Of a stretch of DNA of 64,000 nucleotides, positions 26,585 to 35,227 are shown piece by piece. The stretch spans positions 1 through 64,000 of the forward strand of contig NZ_NHOA01000147.1 in NCBI RefSeq assembly GCF_002727125.1, in the 5' to 3' direction. Each line of letters starts with the position of its first letter. Position 1 is the first letter of the stretch. The position numbers and the translations under genes are program-made. The notes under the pieces were generated by a model. The model ran no database searches. It was not told the origin of the DNA and was given only the letters and a program-made list of their open reading frames with translations. The stretch comes from Halorubrum persicum (GTDB lineage: Archaea; Halobacteriota; Halobacteria; Halobacteriales; Haloferacaceae).

Positions 26585-27211
26585 GATCGGAACCGACGGC
26601 CCTGTACTAACCCGGTATCTCACCTACGATGAGGTAAGCGTCACCGGAAACAAAGACCCCCCACTGAGGGATATGACACTCCGGATGATGCCGATAGCGT
26701 CGTTGTGTAGCGTTAGAAGCCCGTCGCACCATTCCTGCCAGGTAAGCGGTGATCCGAACGGGCACGCGCACGGATCGGTTCCGTGGGGAGACGAGGATCG
26801 GGGTGGGAACCTGCACTGGCGATGTAGTGCAGGAAAATGGAAGTCCTCGATGATCATCTGCTTAATGACTTGCTTGACTGGGAACTCGCGGTTTCCATCA
26901 CGAAAATCGGTGCCCTGCTTCGTTCCAAGTTGAGAACGTTCTTCGAAATGCGATTCGAACGGAGCGCCGGGGTTAGCAATCTAATTCAGGTTCATTGCGT
27001 TTTATCAACGATCCGATCCACAAGAGCGAATAGCATCTATTCGTTGCAGGCTGTGAATTCGGCAGGTTTCTCTGGATGACCATCCTTCGACGCGCCGCCC
27101 GGCCCCCCGTCCGATAGCGGTTGCGGCAGCGGTCTATGCAGCACGTGTGCCTTCGAGACCGCAGTTGAGATATTCACGGACAAGTGATCGACGCGGTCTT
27201 GATTGTCAACC
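26585..27211. other. Degenerate intergenic region before the integrase
   Basis: About 630 bp without a convincing gene. Frames of 60-120 codons exist, for instance at 26837-27079 (KIGALLRSKLRTFFEMRF), which could be a decayed coding remnant, but codon pattern and protein composition are poor. No terminal repeats were found. Probably the eroded remains of one or more genes. Confidence 0.4.
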
Positions 27212-28168
27212 CTACATATCGAACGCGTCGCGCCTTAATTCGCGCTTTTGCGTCTCTGACCGTACGTCGTAGTGCTTCTCCATCGTATCTGTGGAAGTGT
27301 CAACTCGACCAGACAGTAAGGCCGGCTCAGTCCCCCGATCTAACCATGCCGAGATTGACGACCGGCGGATGTCGTGTGGTGCGACCGAGTCGCTACACTG
27401 AGAGTACCGGTCCGCAGAACACTCACACGGCTCTGAGAGACCGCCACACGCGGTCAGACTATACACGTGGCGACGAACGGATGTACGGGAGAGACGACCT
27501 TCACCGGCGGTCAGCAACGGTGTACGACTGTAGTCGTCGGTACAGTCCGGACGCCGGTCGTCGATCCACGCACGAAGCACGTCACACACCCACCCGTGTA
27601 GGTTCACTTCCCGCTCAGATCCGTCTTTGTTCTTCAACGGAGTCCCTTCAGACGGACGGTGCACCAATTTGACCCACCGGTCATCCAAGTGCAAGTCCTT
27701 GATGTCGATTGCCCGCACCCCACCGATGCGAAGCGAACACGTCCACAGCAACGACAGGAGCACATGGTCCAGCGAGGCATACTCATATCGTTCTAAGTCG
27801 TCGAGAATAGCACCCACACGGTCCGGGTCGATTGATGTGTCCCGTGACCGACCGGCGCGAGTCGGGAGCACGATTGACTCAGGCAAAGCCTCATCACACC
27901 ACCCCATTCGGTGACAGAACCGAAGGAATAACCGCAGCACGCACAACTGGTTGTACATCGTATTCGAGTTGAGATCTTCGGAGCGATACCGGCGGAAGCG
28001 CGATAAGTCGATTGGGGCGATGTCGTCGAGATCGTCAAGACCGCCCGCACCCCCAGCCCATTGTCTAAACTGTTTCAACTGATAGTGGTGATTGCGCAGC
28101 GAACTATCTGACAGCTCTATACTACGTTCCGCAAAGTACGCCTCAACGGCATCATCAATCGTTGGCAT
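27212..28168 (-). CDS. Tyrosine recombinase/integrase of the element
   Basis: A 318-residue protein. Residues 1-95 form the SAM-like core-binding domain (TIDDAVEAYFAERS and following). The catalytic domain has CSLRIGGVRAI with Arg147, a lysine in the beta-hairpin (PLKNKDGSE, about 178-185), APHDIRRSS with His265 and Arg268, LLSGRVD with arginine in the second histidine position, and the nucleophile Tyr300 in MEKHYD. A cysteine cluster (241, 248, 250, 258) precedes the active-site helix. I chose MPTIDDAVEA as start; the upstream frame only continues through non-coding DNA into the tRNA remnant. Lying beside the right att core, it should catalyse integration into tRNA-Val and, perhaps, excision. 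Confidence 0.93.
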   Translation of the reverse strand: MPTIDDAVEAYFAERSIELSDSSLRNHHYQLKQFRQWAGGAGGLDDLDDIAPIDLSRFRRYRSEDLNSNTMYNQLCVLRLFLRFCHRMGWCDEALPESIVLPTRAGRSRDTSIDPDRVGAILDDLERYEYASLDHVLLSLLWTCSLRIGGVRAIDIKDLHLDDRWVKLVHRPSEGTPLKNKDGSEREVNLHGWVCDVLRAWIDDRRPDCTDDYSRTPLLTAGEGRLSRTSVRRHVYSLTACGGLSEPCECSADRYSQCSDSVAPHDIRRSSISAWLDRGTEPALLSGRVDTSTDTMEKHYDVRSETQKRELRRDAFDM

Positions 28169-28332
28169 AAGTGACTCTCCGGCCTGGGGAATGCTGGATA
28201 ACTCGTCGGTGGTCTCATCGCCGGAACGCCCGCCCGGCGGCCAGTGGCCGCCCGGCAGGAACCGGGGGTGGAAGCGGAGCGCAGCCGGCGTAGCCGGCGA
28301 GCACCGAACCGCGAAACCGACCGGAGCGTTGG

Positions 28333-28361
28333 CCTTCACACGGAGTATGTCGGCGGTTCGA
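28333..28361 (+). repeat. tRNA-Val fragment near the right end
   Basis: The segment from cctt through ggcggttcga matches the anticodon-to-T-arm part of the split tRNA-Val (5738-5766) with two mismatches. The last twelve bases, tcggcggttcga (28350-28361), are identical to 5755-5766. It lies 85 bp before the attR core and may be the trace of an earlier recombination at the same tRNA. Confidence 0.7.
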
Positions 28362-28446
28362 CGAGCGAACGTCAGTGAGCGAGTCGAACGCAGCGAGACG
28401 AAAGCCCGCGACGGGCCCGATGGGCCCGAGCGGGACCGTCTCGCAC

Positions 28447-28470
28447 GCGGTTCGAATCCGCCCCAACCCA
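28447..28470 (+). repeat. attR core plus displaced 3' end of the host tRNA-Val
   Basis: Bases 28447-28464 are identical to the attL core at 5758-5775. They continue with aaccca, which completes an acceptor strand ccaaccc plus discriminator A that pairs fully with gggttgg at 5707-5713. This is the original 3' end of the host tRNA, carried to the far side of the element. Confidence 0.9.
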
Positions 28471-28485
28471 CTCAGTTCCTTACTG

Positions 28486-28518
28486 GTCCTGAGTGACAGC
28501 CGTCCGCTGTCTCAGGAC
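28486..28518. terminator. Strong hairpin after the tRNA remnant
   Basis: GTCCTGAG..ACAGC and GCTGT..CTCAGGAC form a 13-bp stem with a two-base bulge and a five-base loop (28486-28518). It may end the former tRNA transcript or be a processing signal. No long T run follows. Confidence 0.45.
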
Positions 28519-28759
28519 TCGATCTGGTAACCGCCGTGGTGGGTCGGCTCGACGTTTAACGCACCGACGTTTCCGCTCCCGCGGGCCGGTGGCGGCATCA
28601 AGTGACCGACGGGGTCCGTCTCGCCGTTTTCTCCGTGGCATCCACCTCCCAAACGTTGGGGAATGAGGGGTCGCGGTCGGCCTGCGCTCTCGTGTTCCCT
28701 CCCAGACCGCTGAGTAGGTGGTAGACGGTGGGGCTGCAACCGCGACGTGCCCGGACCGA

Positions 28760-29611
28760 TCACGCGTCGCGTTCGAACTCGGGATCGAACAGCCGCGCCG
28801 ACATCGGCGCCGGGTCGCCCTCGGTGAGGTTGTACGCCGAGAAGTCGGTGACGCCCGCCTCGCGGAGGAGGTCCTCGTCGTAGAAGCTGTTGCCCGTACA
28901 CGCCGCCGGATCGCGCGCCAGGATCTCGAGCACCGCGTCGGAGACGACCTCCGGGGTGCGCCAGTCGTCTTCGGTCCCGAGCCCGAAGTAGCGAGTCGCG
29001 CGGGTGTCGATCGTCGTCACCGGCCAGAACGTGTTACAGCCGACGCCGTCGCCGGCCAGCTCCTCGGCGAGCGAGAGGGTGATGAACGACATGCCGAGCT
29101 TCGACCACGCGTACGGCGCCTTCCCCGGCGAGCGGTCGGTCACGACCGGCGGCGAGTTCGACAGCAGCCACGCCTCGTCGAGCCCCGAGAGATGCTCGGC
29201 GAACGCGTGCGCGACGAGATGGGTCCCGCGGACGTTCACCTCGGTCAGGAGGTCGAACCGATCGGCCGGCAGATCGGCGACGTTCGCGAGCTGGATGGCG
29301 CTCGCGTTGTTGATGACGATGTCGACCGCGCCGAACCGATCGATCGCCTCCTCGACGGCCGCCTCGACGCGGTCCTCGTCGCGGAGGTCGAGCTCGAGCG
29401 CGAGCGCCTCGACCCCGCGGTCGCGCACCTCTCGAGCCGTCTGCTCGATCGAGCCGGCGAGCTCGGCGTCGTCGTCGTCGGTCGTCTTCCCGGTGGAAAC
29501 GATGTTACAGCCGCGGTCGGCGAGCGCGAGCGCGAGCTGTTTGCCGATGCCGCGGGTCGTTCCGGTGATGAATGCCGTCGACCCCGTGAGGTCGGGATCC
29601 GCGAGTGTCAT
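28760..29611 (-). CDS. Short-chain dehydrogenase/reductase, HSDL2-like
   Basis: A 283-residue Rossmann-fold oxidoreductase. The cofactor loop TGTTRGIGKQLA lies near residues 17-28, the NNAS motif follows DIVINNASAIQL, and YAWSKLGMS carries the catalytic tyrosine and lysine. The conserved catalytic serine position falls in LLSNSPPVV. The combination NSPPV with YAxSK and a PAACTGNSFYDEDLL tail matches hydroxysteroid dehydrogenase-like protein 2 relatives. The start at 29611 was chosen because the preceding residues are not family-like. It is the first chromosomal gene after the element; the substrate is unknown. Confidence 0.9.
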   Translation of the reverse strand: MTLADPDLTGSTAFITGTTRGIGKQLALALADRGCNIVSTGKTTDDDDAELAGSIEQTAREVRDRGVEALALELDLRDEDRVEAAVEEAIDRFGAVDIVINNASAIQLANVADLPADRFDLLTEVNVRGTHLVAHAFAEHLSGLDEAWLLSNSPPVVTDRSPGKAPYAWSKLGMSFITLSLAEELAGDGVGCNTFWPVTTIDTRATRYFGLGTEDDWRTPEVVSDAVLEILARDPAACTGNSFYDEDLLREAGVTDFSAYNLTEGDPAPMSARLFDPEFERDA

Positions 29612-29823
29612 ACCCCTCGTTCGGCCGACCGCGGCATAACTCTCGGTGTCTGGCGCGCGGGTCGGCGTCGTCGAGGTCGTCAGCAACTACCACAGGCGCC
29701 CCGTGTCGTGGCGGTCGATCGGACCGTGTTTGCGCCGCGTCGAAACCCGGAGAAACAGCCCGCCCGCGGGCGCGACCCATGTCGGTGCGCTCCTCGGATC
29801 GCTGTCGGATGCGTGTGCGAGCG

Positions 29824-30102
29824 CTACGCCGTCGAGACGCGCCACGTCGTCGCGCCGGTGTACGACCACTTCTCGATCTCGAGGTCCTGCACCGAGTCCT
29901 GCAGCTGGACGATCAGCGCGCCGATCTCCTTGGGGGAGAGCCCGACATCGTCGCTGATGAACTTCGCCTTGAAGTACGTCTCGCCGTCGGCCGCCTCCTC
30001 GCGTAGGAAGGACGCGAGGCGATCGGCCTTCGAGGCGGTCGATTCGGCGGCTCGATCGGCGGACTGCTCGGTCGTCTGCGCGGAAGATTGAATAGTGCTC
30101 AT
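29824..30102 (-). CDS. Small conserved haloarchaeal protein, DUF7123-like, copy 1
   Basis: A 92-residue protein. The second half (GETYFKAKFISDDVGLSPKEIG, then IEKWSYTGATTWRV) is closely similar to the protein at 58376-58636; only the disordered N-termini differ. The pattern suggests a small winged-helix: helices, then a strand pair ending in TTWRV. The family is known to me only as DUF7123; function unknown. Its ATG overlaps the stop of the membrane-protein gene before it, indicating a two-gene operon. Confidence 0.85.
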   Translation of the reverse strand: MSTIQSSAQTTEQSADRAAESTASKADRLASFLREEAADGETYFKAKFISDDVGLSPKEIGALIVQLQDSVQDLEIEKWSYTGATTWRVSTA

Positions 30103-30377
30103 GGGTGGGTGGAGGAAGCGTCGTCGGAGGGGGTGTTGTGCTCGTGGCCGACCACGACGCAGGCCATGTGGACGGCGATGAGTGCGAGCGCGCTCCACGC
30201 GCCCTCGAAGCCCATCACGCCGTACGCCGCGGGGACGTACGCGAGGGGGAGGATGATCGCCGCCCAGAACGCCGCGGCGCGAACGCCCGCGATCGCTTTG
30301 GTCCGGCAGGCGGTCGACAGGCTGGACCCGATCCGAATCGGCGCCCGAATCGATGAGGGGGACGTTTGGCTTGACAT
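30099..30377 (-). CDS. Small membrane protein
   Basis: A 92-residue protein from MSSQTSPSSIRAPIRIG. There are two hydrophobic spans: AAAFWAAIILPLAYVPAAYGV and AWSALALIAVHMACVVVGHE. A TATA-like cttatatc on the minus strand (about 30417-30426) lies some 40 bases upstream. It is translationally coupled to the DUF7123-like gene. No family recognised. Confidence 0.7.
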   Translation of the reverse strand: MSSQTSPSSIRAPIRIGSSLSTACRTKAIAGVRAAAFWAAIILPLAYVPAAYGVMGFEGAWSALALIAVHMACVVVGHEHNTPSDDASSTHP

Positions 30378-30754
30378 GGGGAACACCGTCTTCGCTCGAC
30401 GCATGGAGCGCCGGGGGGATATAAGCGCCAGAGCGTTGTCGCGTCTTCAGCCGGATTAAGGATCGCTGCGGTGATTTTCGGACCGTTCATCGGTTTCTCT
30501 GACTGTTTAAAAACAGTTCAAAGAGCGTTAGAATATTTATAACGTCTTCTGAGGACGTTTCTCTAATCGAGGCAAAAAGCGCCACCTGCCGAGGGATGGG
30601 CTGTCACTAGCGGCTTTTGGAGGCTCGTTCGTCGCGGTACGGGCCTCGTTCGTCGCGGGCGTCACGGCGCGCGTTCGGATCAGGTTCCCGTCTGTCGGGC
30701 GGGATCGGTCGGACGCCGCGATCGTCTCGAAGGCGGGTCGGACGCGCTGCTCGA
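30378..30754. other. Intergenic region with two hairpins
   Basis: No gene beyond the promoter of the membrane-protein gene at its left end. Perfect inverted repeats ACTGTTT/AAACAGT (30502-30517) and AACGTC/GACGTT (30541-30558) surround an AT-rich block. They may end the transcript of the coiled-coil gene, which is read toward them. Confidence 0.5.
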
Positions 30755-31408
30755 CTACGAGTCGTCCGAGGTCTTCTCTTCGACCTTCTCGTCCACCGTC
30801 TCTTCGACCTTCTTGTCGACGGTCTCCTCGACCGTTTCGCCCACCGTCTCCTCGACCGTCTCTTCGACCTTCTCGCCAACCGTCTCCTCGACGGTCTTCT
30901 CCACTGTCTCCTCGACCGTCTCCTCGACCTTCTCGCCAACCGTCTCCTCGACTTTGCCGGTCACTTCCTCGCTGACGGTGTCGGTGACCTCGTCGGCGAC
31001 TTGGCTGACCTCCTTGTTGACGGTCTCGCCGACCGTCTTCTCCACCTCTTTGCTGACGGTCTCGCCCACGCTCTTCTCGACCTCCTTGCTGACCGTGTCG
31101 CCGACCGTCTTCTCCACCTCTTTGTTGACGGTCTCGCCCACGCTCTTCTCCACTTCCTTGTTGACGGTCTCGCCCACGCTCTTCTCGACCTCTTTGCCCA
31201 CCTGATCGGCGACCTCGCGGGTCATCCAGTCGGGGTCGAAGCGGGCCATCTTCCAGACGACGTGGACGACGTAGGAGGCGAACACACCGATCCCGAACGC
31301 CACCCCGATGTCGTTCACGTTGAGCGTCGCGATGAGGACGATCGCCAACGCGATCAGCGCGCCGTAGGCGATGTCGGTGATCGCGTCGACGCGGGCGGGG
31401 CTCACCAT
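30755..31408 (-). CDS. Membrane-anchored coiled-coil repeat protein
   Basis: A 217-residue protein. Two N-terminal membrane spans ([15 protein letters not shown], then [18 protein letters not shown]) are followed by a 150-residue repeat region. The first part has about five 12-residue units of the type [12 protein letters not shown]; the second has VEETVGEK and VEETVEET units of 4, 8 and 12 residues. The DNA carries matching 36-bp tandem repeats (about 31017-31205). A long amphipathic helix with valine at regular spacing and alternating acidic and basic residues is predicted. It may be a membrane-attached scaffold or stress-protective (LEA-like) protein; function unknown. Start [12 protein letters not shown]. 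Confidence 0.8.
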   Translation of the reverse strand: MVSPARVDAITDIAYGALIALAIVLIATLNVNDIGVAFGIGVFASYVVHVVWKMARFDPDWMTREVADQVGKEVEKSVGETVNKEVEKSVGETVNKEVEKTVGDTVSKEVEKSVGETVSKEVEKTVGETVNKEVSQVADEVTDTVSEEVTGKVEETVGEKVEETVEETVEKTVEETVGEKVEETVEETVGETVEETVDKKVEETVDEKVEEKTSDDS

Positions 31409-31614
31409 CGCCGATCCGCCTCCGGGACCGCGACGCGTCCGCGAGTCGCTCCGCCACCGATGTCCGCTCGTCGGCTCCACGTGGGAATCATTCGTACCTC
31501 CTCTATCCTCGCTGGCGGGCTAAAACTCCCGCTTCTCGACGGCGGTGGGCGCGTGAGCGGGTCGCGCTGCGCGCGGAGCGGGCCCCTTTTGTGGCGGATG
31601 GCCGAACGGCGGGT

Positions 31615-32742
31615 ATGGACATCGAGGAGGGCGGTCTCACCGTCTCCGTTCCGGAGGCCCGCGACGGGGCCAGCGAGGGCACCGGCGGCGGGGTCTTCTT
31701 CAACCCCACGCAGGAGCTGAACCGCGACATCACCGTCGCGGTGTTGCGCGCGTATCGCGATCGAGAGCCGCGCGCGGCGTCGTACCTCGACGCGATGGCG
31801 GCCTCCGGGGTTCGAGGCGTCCGCGCCGCCGCCGAGGGGTACGATGTCACCTGCGCCGACGTCGACCCGGACGCGGTCGAGCTGGCGGGCGACAACCTCG
31901 CCGCGAACGGTCTGGACGGGGAGACCGTTCACCGCGACGTCAACGCCCTCCTGTACGAGAACGTCTTCGACGTGGTGGATCTGGACCCCTACGGGACGCC
32001 GATCCCCTTCGCCGACGCCGCGCTGGCGAACGCGCGCAATCTCGTCTGCGTCACCGCGACCGACACGGCCCCCCTCTGCGGCGCCCACCTCAACAGCGGG
32101 ATCCGCAAGTACGGCGCGGTCCCGCGGAACACCGACTACCACCCCGAGATGGGGCTCCGAACGCTGATCTCCGCGCTGGTCCGGACCGCCGCGCGATACG
32201 ACAAGGCGGCCCGTCCGATCGTTTCACACGTCTCACGCCACTACGCGCGGACCTACCTCGAACTCGAGTCGGGCGCGCAGGCGGCCGACGCCTGCATCGA
32301 CGAACTCGGGTTCGTTGACCACTGCGAGGACTGCCTCTGGCGCGAGCCGACCCGCGGGCTGATCGCGGACCCCGTCGACGCCTGCCCCGTCTGCGGGAGC
32401 GACCGCGTGCTCACCGCCGGACCGCTCTGGCTCGGGCCCGTCGCGGACGCCGACTTCGCCCGCGCGGTGCGCGAGCGCGTCACCGACGACATGGGCGAGG
32501 CGAAGCGCGCCCGGAAGCTGCTCGGGACCGTCGCGCGCGAGATCGACACGCCCACGCACTACGACCAGCACCGCCTGTACAAGGAGTGGGGCGAGGCCGC
32601 CATCGGGATGGACGAGTTCGTCGAGCGCCTGCGCGGGGCCGGCCACGAGGCGAGCCGCGCGCACTACCGCGGCACGGCGGTCAAGAGCACGGCCTCGATC
32701 CCCGAGATGCGGGAGGCGGTCCTCGGCGACGACGGGGCCTGA
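31615..32742 (+). CDS. trm1: tRNA (guanine26-N2)-dimethyltransferase Trm1
   Basis: A 375-residue enzyme that methylates G26 of tRNA with AdoMet. It shows the N-terminal [11 protein letters not shown] segment, the AdoMet loop [15 protein letters not shown] (near residues 60-74), [12 protein letters not shown] with the catalytic aspartate-proline, and the C-terminal zinc site (CEDCLW and CPVCGS, near 238-262). The length is usual for archaeal Trm1. The start at MDIEEGGL was chosen because it directly precedes the conserved domain. It is divergent from the coiled-coil gene. Confidence 0.95.
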   Translation: MDIEEGGLTVSVPEARDGASEGTGGGVFFNPTQELNRDITVAVLRAYRDREPRAASYLDAMAASGVRGVRAAAEGYDVTCADVDPDAVELAGDNLAANGLDGETVHRDVNALLYENVFDVVDLDPYGTPIPFADAALANARNLVCVTATDTAPLCGAHLNSGIRKYGAVPRNTDYHPEMGLRTLISALVRTAARYDKAARPIVSHVSRHYARTYLELESGAQAADACIDELGFVDHCEDCLWREPTRGLIADPVDACPVCGSDRVLTAGPLWLGPVADADFARAVRERVTDDMGEAKRARKLLGTVAREIDTPTHYDQHRLYKEWGEAAIGMDEFVERLRGAGHEASRAHYRGTAVKSTASIPEMREAVLGDDGA

Positions 32743-32822
32743 CACCCCGGCTTCGGCCACTCGCTGAACCGGATCCGCTCGTATCCGCCCCGCTTTTGTC
32801 GCCGTCGACCGAATCCGAGAGC

Positions 32823-34106
32823 GTGTCCCGTCACTCGACCACCGCGCTCGGAACTGCCCGCAGCGTCGTCGACACCGCGCTCGACCGCCAGGTAACGTTC
32901 CTCGCCGCCGCCATCGCCTACTACGCGTTCGTCTCGCTGATCCCCGCGCTGCTCCTGCTCGTCGTCGTCGCCAGCGCGGTGTTCGGGGAGGCGATCGCCG
33001 CCGAGCTCGTCGCCGTAACCGGCGAGTTCCTCACGCCGGCCGGCGAGGAGGCGGTCGGCGCCGCTGTCTCCTCCGCCGGGGGCCGGACGGGCGCGAGCGT
33101 TCTCGGGGTGGCGGTGTTGCTCTGGTCGACGCTGAAGGTGTTCCGCGGGCTCGACACGGCCTTCGTGACGCTGTACGGCGTCGAGGGCTCTCCGGACTTC
33201 CTCAAGCAGGTCACCGACGCCGCCTCCGTCGTCTTCGGCGTCGGCGTCGGGATCGCCGTGATGGTCGCCGTCGGCGCGTTCGTCGCGGCCGCCGACACGG
33301 TCCCGATCGTCGAGACCGCGAGCGTCCTCGCGCTGCCCGCCTTCCTCGCCGTCGTCTTCCTCCCGATGTACTACCTCCTCCCCCAACCCGCGATCGGGAT
33401 CCGAGAGGCGCTCCCGGGAGCCGTCTTCGCCGCCGTCGGCTGGACGCTGCTGCAGGCCGGCTTTCAGGTGTACGCCGCGAGCGCCGGGCAGTACCAGGTG
33501 TACGGCGTGATCGGCGGGATCCTGCTTTTGGTCACGTGGCTGTACCTCGCCGCCGTCGTCGTCGTGATCGGCGGCGTCGTCAACGTCGTCCTCGCGGGGC
33601 GGGGCGACAGGATCGCCGCGCGCGACGACGGCGCGGACCGGCAGTTACAACACGACCGCGACCGACCCACGGGTATGAACGGTGAGTCGGACGGCGCGGG
33701 CGACGCCGGCGACGAGGAACGCCCGGCGGGGGCGCCAGACGTGGCGGCGCTACAGGAGGAGGTGAGCCGACTGCGGGCGGAGTTCGACGCGTTCGAGGAC
33801 GACGTCGAGCGACGCACCGTCGACAAGCCGGCCGTCGAGTCGGAGCTGAAGCGGTACGTCCGCTCGCGGATGCGCCGCGGCCACGCCCGCGGCTGGGGGC
33901 CGTACCTCGTGCTGTTGTACGGTACGGTGCTGATACTCGGCGCGTTCTCGTTCCTCGACGGGGCGTACGCCATCGCCGCGATGCTCATTCTCGGGCTGTC
34001 GACGCTCGGGCTGTACACCCTCTTCATCATCGTGGGGATCGGCCTCAACCTGCTCGAAACGCCGGGGAAAGCGCTCGATTACGCCCGCGATCGGGGCGGC
34101 GACTAA
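32823..34106 (+). CDS. YihY/BrkB-type membrane protein fused to a second membrane domain
   Basis: A 427-residue frame from a GTG. Residues 1-265 are a YihY/BrkB protein: six hydrophobic segments, the TFLAAAIAYYAFVSLIPALL start and a TLKVFRGLDTAF loop. After a short polar linker, residues about 282-427 form another unit: a coiled coil (VAALQEEVSRLRAEFDAFEDD) and two spans (YLVLLYGTVLILGAFSFLDG, then IAAMLILGLSTLGLYTLFII). There is no stop between them, but an in-frame ATG at 33675 begins MNGESDGAGD, so two proteins could be made. BrkB-type proteins are of uncertain function (formerly called ribonuclease BN). Confidence 0.8.
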   Translation: MSRHSTTALGTARSVVDTALDRQVTFLAAAIAYYAFVSLIPALLLLVVVASAVFGEAIAAELVAVTGEFLTPAGEEAVGAAVSSAGGRTGASVLGVAVLLWSTLKVFRGLDTAFVTLYGVEGSPDFLKQVTDAASVVFGVGVGIAVMVAVGAFVAAADTVPIVETASVLALPAFLAVVFLPMYYLLPQPAIGIREALPGAVFAAVGWTLLQAGFQVYAASAGQYQVYGVIGGILLLVTWLYLAAVVVVIGGVVNVVLAGRGDRIAARDDGADRQLQHDRDRPTGMNGESDGAGDAGDEERPAGAPDVAALQEEVSRLRAEFDAFEDDVERRTVDKPAVESELKRYVRSRMRRGHARGWGPYLVLLYGTVLILGAFSFLDGAYAIAAMLILGLSTLGLYTLFIIVGIGLNLLETPGKALDYARDRGGD

Positions 34107-34122
34107 TTCGGGTGGTCGGCGC

Positions 34123-35103
34123 ATGACCGGACTCGTCAGCGCGGAGCGCGGCATCGGCGAAATCGTCCTGGTCGACGCGCTCCCGGAGTTCGTCGTCGTC
34201 GTCTTCGCGGCCGTCACCCACCTCGCGGACCCGTGGTTCCTCTTCGGACTGTTGGCGGTCGGCTACTGGTTCGCGAGCGACCGGTTCGCGGCCGCACCGC
34301 GCCGCGCCGGTGCGACCGCGATCGCGGCCGTCACCTGCGCGTACGCCGCCACGGCGCTCGGCAAGGCGTGGTTCGCGGTCGCCCGTCCGCCCGGCGCCGT
34401 CGGCCCCGCGGACGTGCCGACGTGGCTCCCGGGGCTGCTGTCGGCGTGGTACGAGGCGCAGGTGCTCTCCGACGGCTTCGGCTTCCCGAGCGGACACGCC
34501 ACCGGCGGCGCGGCGGCGTACCTCGCGCTGGCGCTCGCGTACGACCGGGCGTGGACCGCGCGGAAGCGCCTCTTCGCGGCCGCCGCCGTCGCCGTCGCCG
34601 TCGCGGCCTCGCGGGTCGTCCTCGAGGTGCACTACCTCGTCGACGTGCTCGCGGGGTTGGCCGTCGGCGTGGGCGTCGTGCTCGCCGCGTTGTGGCTCGC
34701 GGGCGACTCGCGAGTGCGACGGGACGATGCCGCCGGCCGCGGCGCCAGTCCCGCGCTCGATCCCACGGTGCCATTCCTGCTGGCGGCGGTCGTCTCCCTC
34801 GGCGCACTGACCGTCGCCGTCGCTGACGGGCACACCGGCGAGGTGGTCGAGGCGGGGATCGGGATCGCTACCGGCGTCGGCGGCGCGATCGGCTGGCGGT
34901 TCGTCGACGGCGACGAGCCCGCAGTCCCGGTCCGGATCGCGATCCCCGCGCTCGCCGTCACCGGCGGACTCTGGGTGGGCGCGTACGCGCTCGCCGGGAC
35001 GCTCGGGGTCACGCTGGCCGCGACGACCGCCGCCGTCGTCGCCGTCGTCGCGCTCCCGGCGCTGCCGGAGCGGATCGATCGGCTGTCGGCGAGCCGAAGC
35101 TGA
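34123..35103 (+). CDS. PAP2-family membrane phosphatase
   Basis: A 326-residue integral membrane protein with the three PAP2 motifs: KAWFAVARPP (near residues 82-91), FPSGHATGG (near 121-129) and SRVVLEVHYLVDVL (near 162-175). These form the phosphatase site that usually faces outside. About eight hydrophobic spans are seen; the last three follow the catalytic part. Such enzymes dephosphorylate lipid phosphates such as polyprenyl diphosphates. It starts 16 bases after the YihY-like gene and is probably cotranscribed. Confidence 0.92.
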   Translation: MTGLVSAERGIGEIVLVDALPEFVVVVFAAVTHLADPWFLFGLLAVGYWFASDRFAAAPRRAGATAIAAVTCAYAATALGKAWFAVARPPGAVGPADVPTWLPGLLSAWYEAQVLSDGFGFPSGHATGGAAAYLALALAYDRAWTARKRLFAAAAVAVAVAASRVVLEVHYLVDVLAGLAVGVGVVLAALWLAGDSRVRRDDAAGRGASPALDPTVPFLLAAVVSLGALTVAVADGHTGEVVEAGIGIATGVGGAIGWRFVDGDEPAVPVRIAIPALAVTGGLWVGAYALAGTLGVTLAATTAAVVAVVALPALPERIDRLSASRS

Positions 35104-35227
35104 CGGGGTCGCCCGGTGCGACCGGCTCCGCTCCGCCCATAGCCTCTTGTGAGCTCACCCGACGAGCGGGACGCTTCCGATCGACGGAGCACCGAGAAAA
35201 ACCGCGGTCGCAGAGGGCCGCGCCGAG

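Larger units (their letters stand above)
5776..28464. mobile_element. Integrated element of about 22.7 kb in tRNA-Val, with replication module and nuclease cargo
   Basis: The boundaries are set by the 18-bp direct repeat at 5758-5775 and 28447-28464 and by the reunited tRNA ends: gggttgg at 5707 pairs with ccaaccc at 28463-28469. A tyrosine integrase lies at the right end, pointing inward. The interior carries an intact tRNA-Val, a repeat-rich candidate origin, a superfamily 3 primase-helicase and several restriction-type nucleases, plus a serine recombinase. I recognised no capsid, portal, terminase or spike gene. The base composition looks AT-richer than the flanking chromosome, particularly beyond 17.4 kb. 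The best description is an integrative plasmid or virus satellite with defence cargo. Confidence 0.88.

Noticed and set aside
26562-26933. Plus-strand frame of 123 codons after the DUF6338-like gene
   Set aside because: Starts inside the upstream gene and has a random-looking, cysteine/serine-rich composition.
5776-28464. Prophage or provirus
   Set aside because: No capsid, portal, terminase, packaging ATPase or spike gene was recognised, so an integrative plasmid or satellite fits better.
28512-28901. Minus-strand frame ending NVEPTHHGGYQIES
   Set aside because: Most of it overlaps the SDR gene in another frame; only a 28-codon tail is free and it has no clear start signal.
30617-31720. 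Long plus-strand frame over the coiled-coil gene
   Set aside because: Produced by the repeats in the opposite strand; composition differs from true haloarchaeal proteins.
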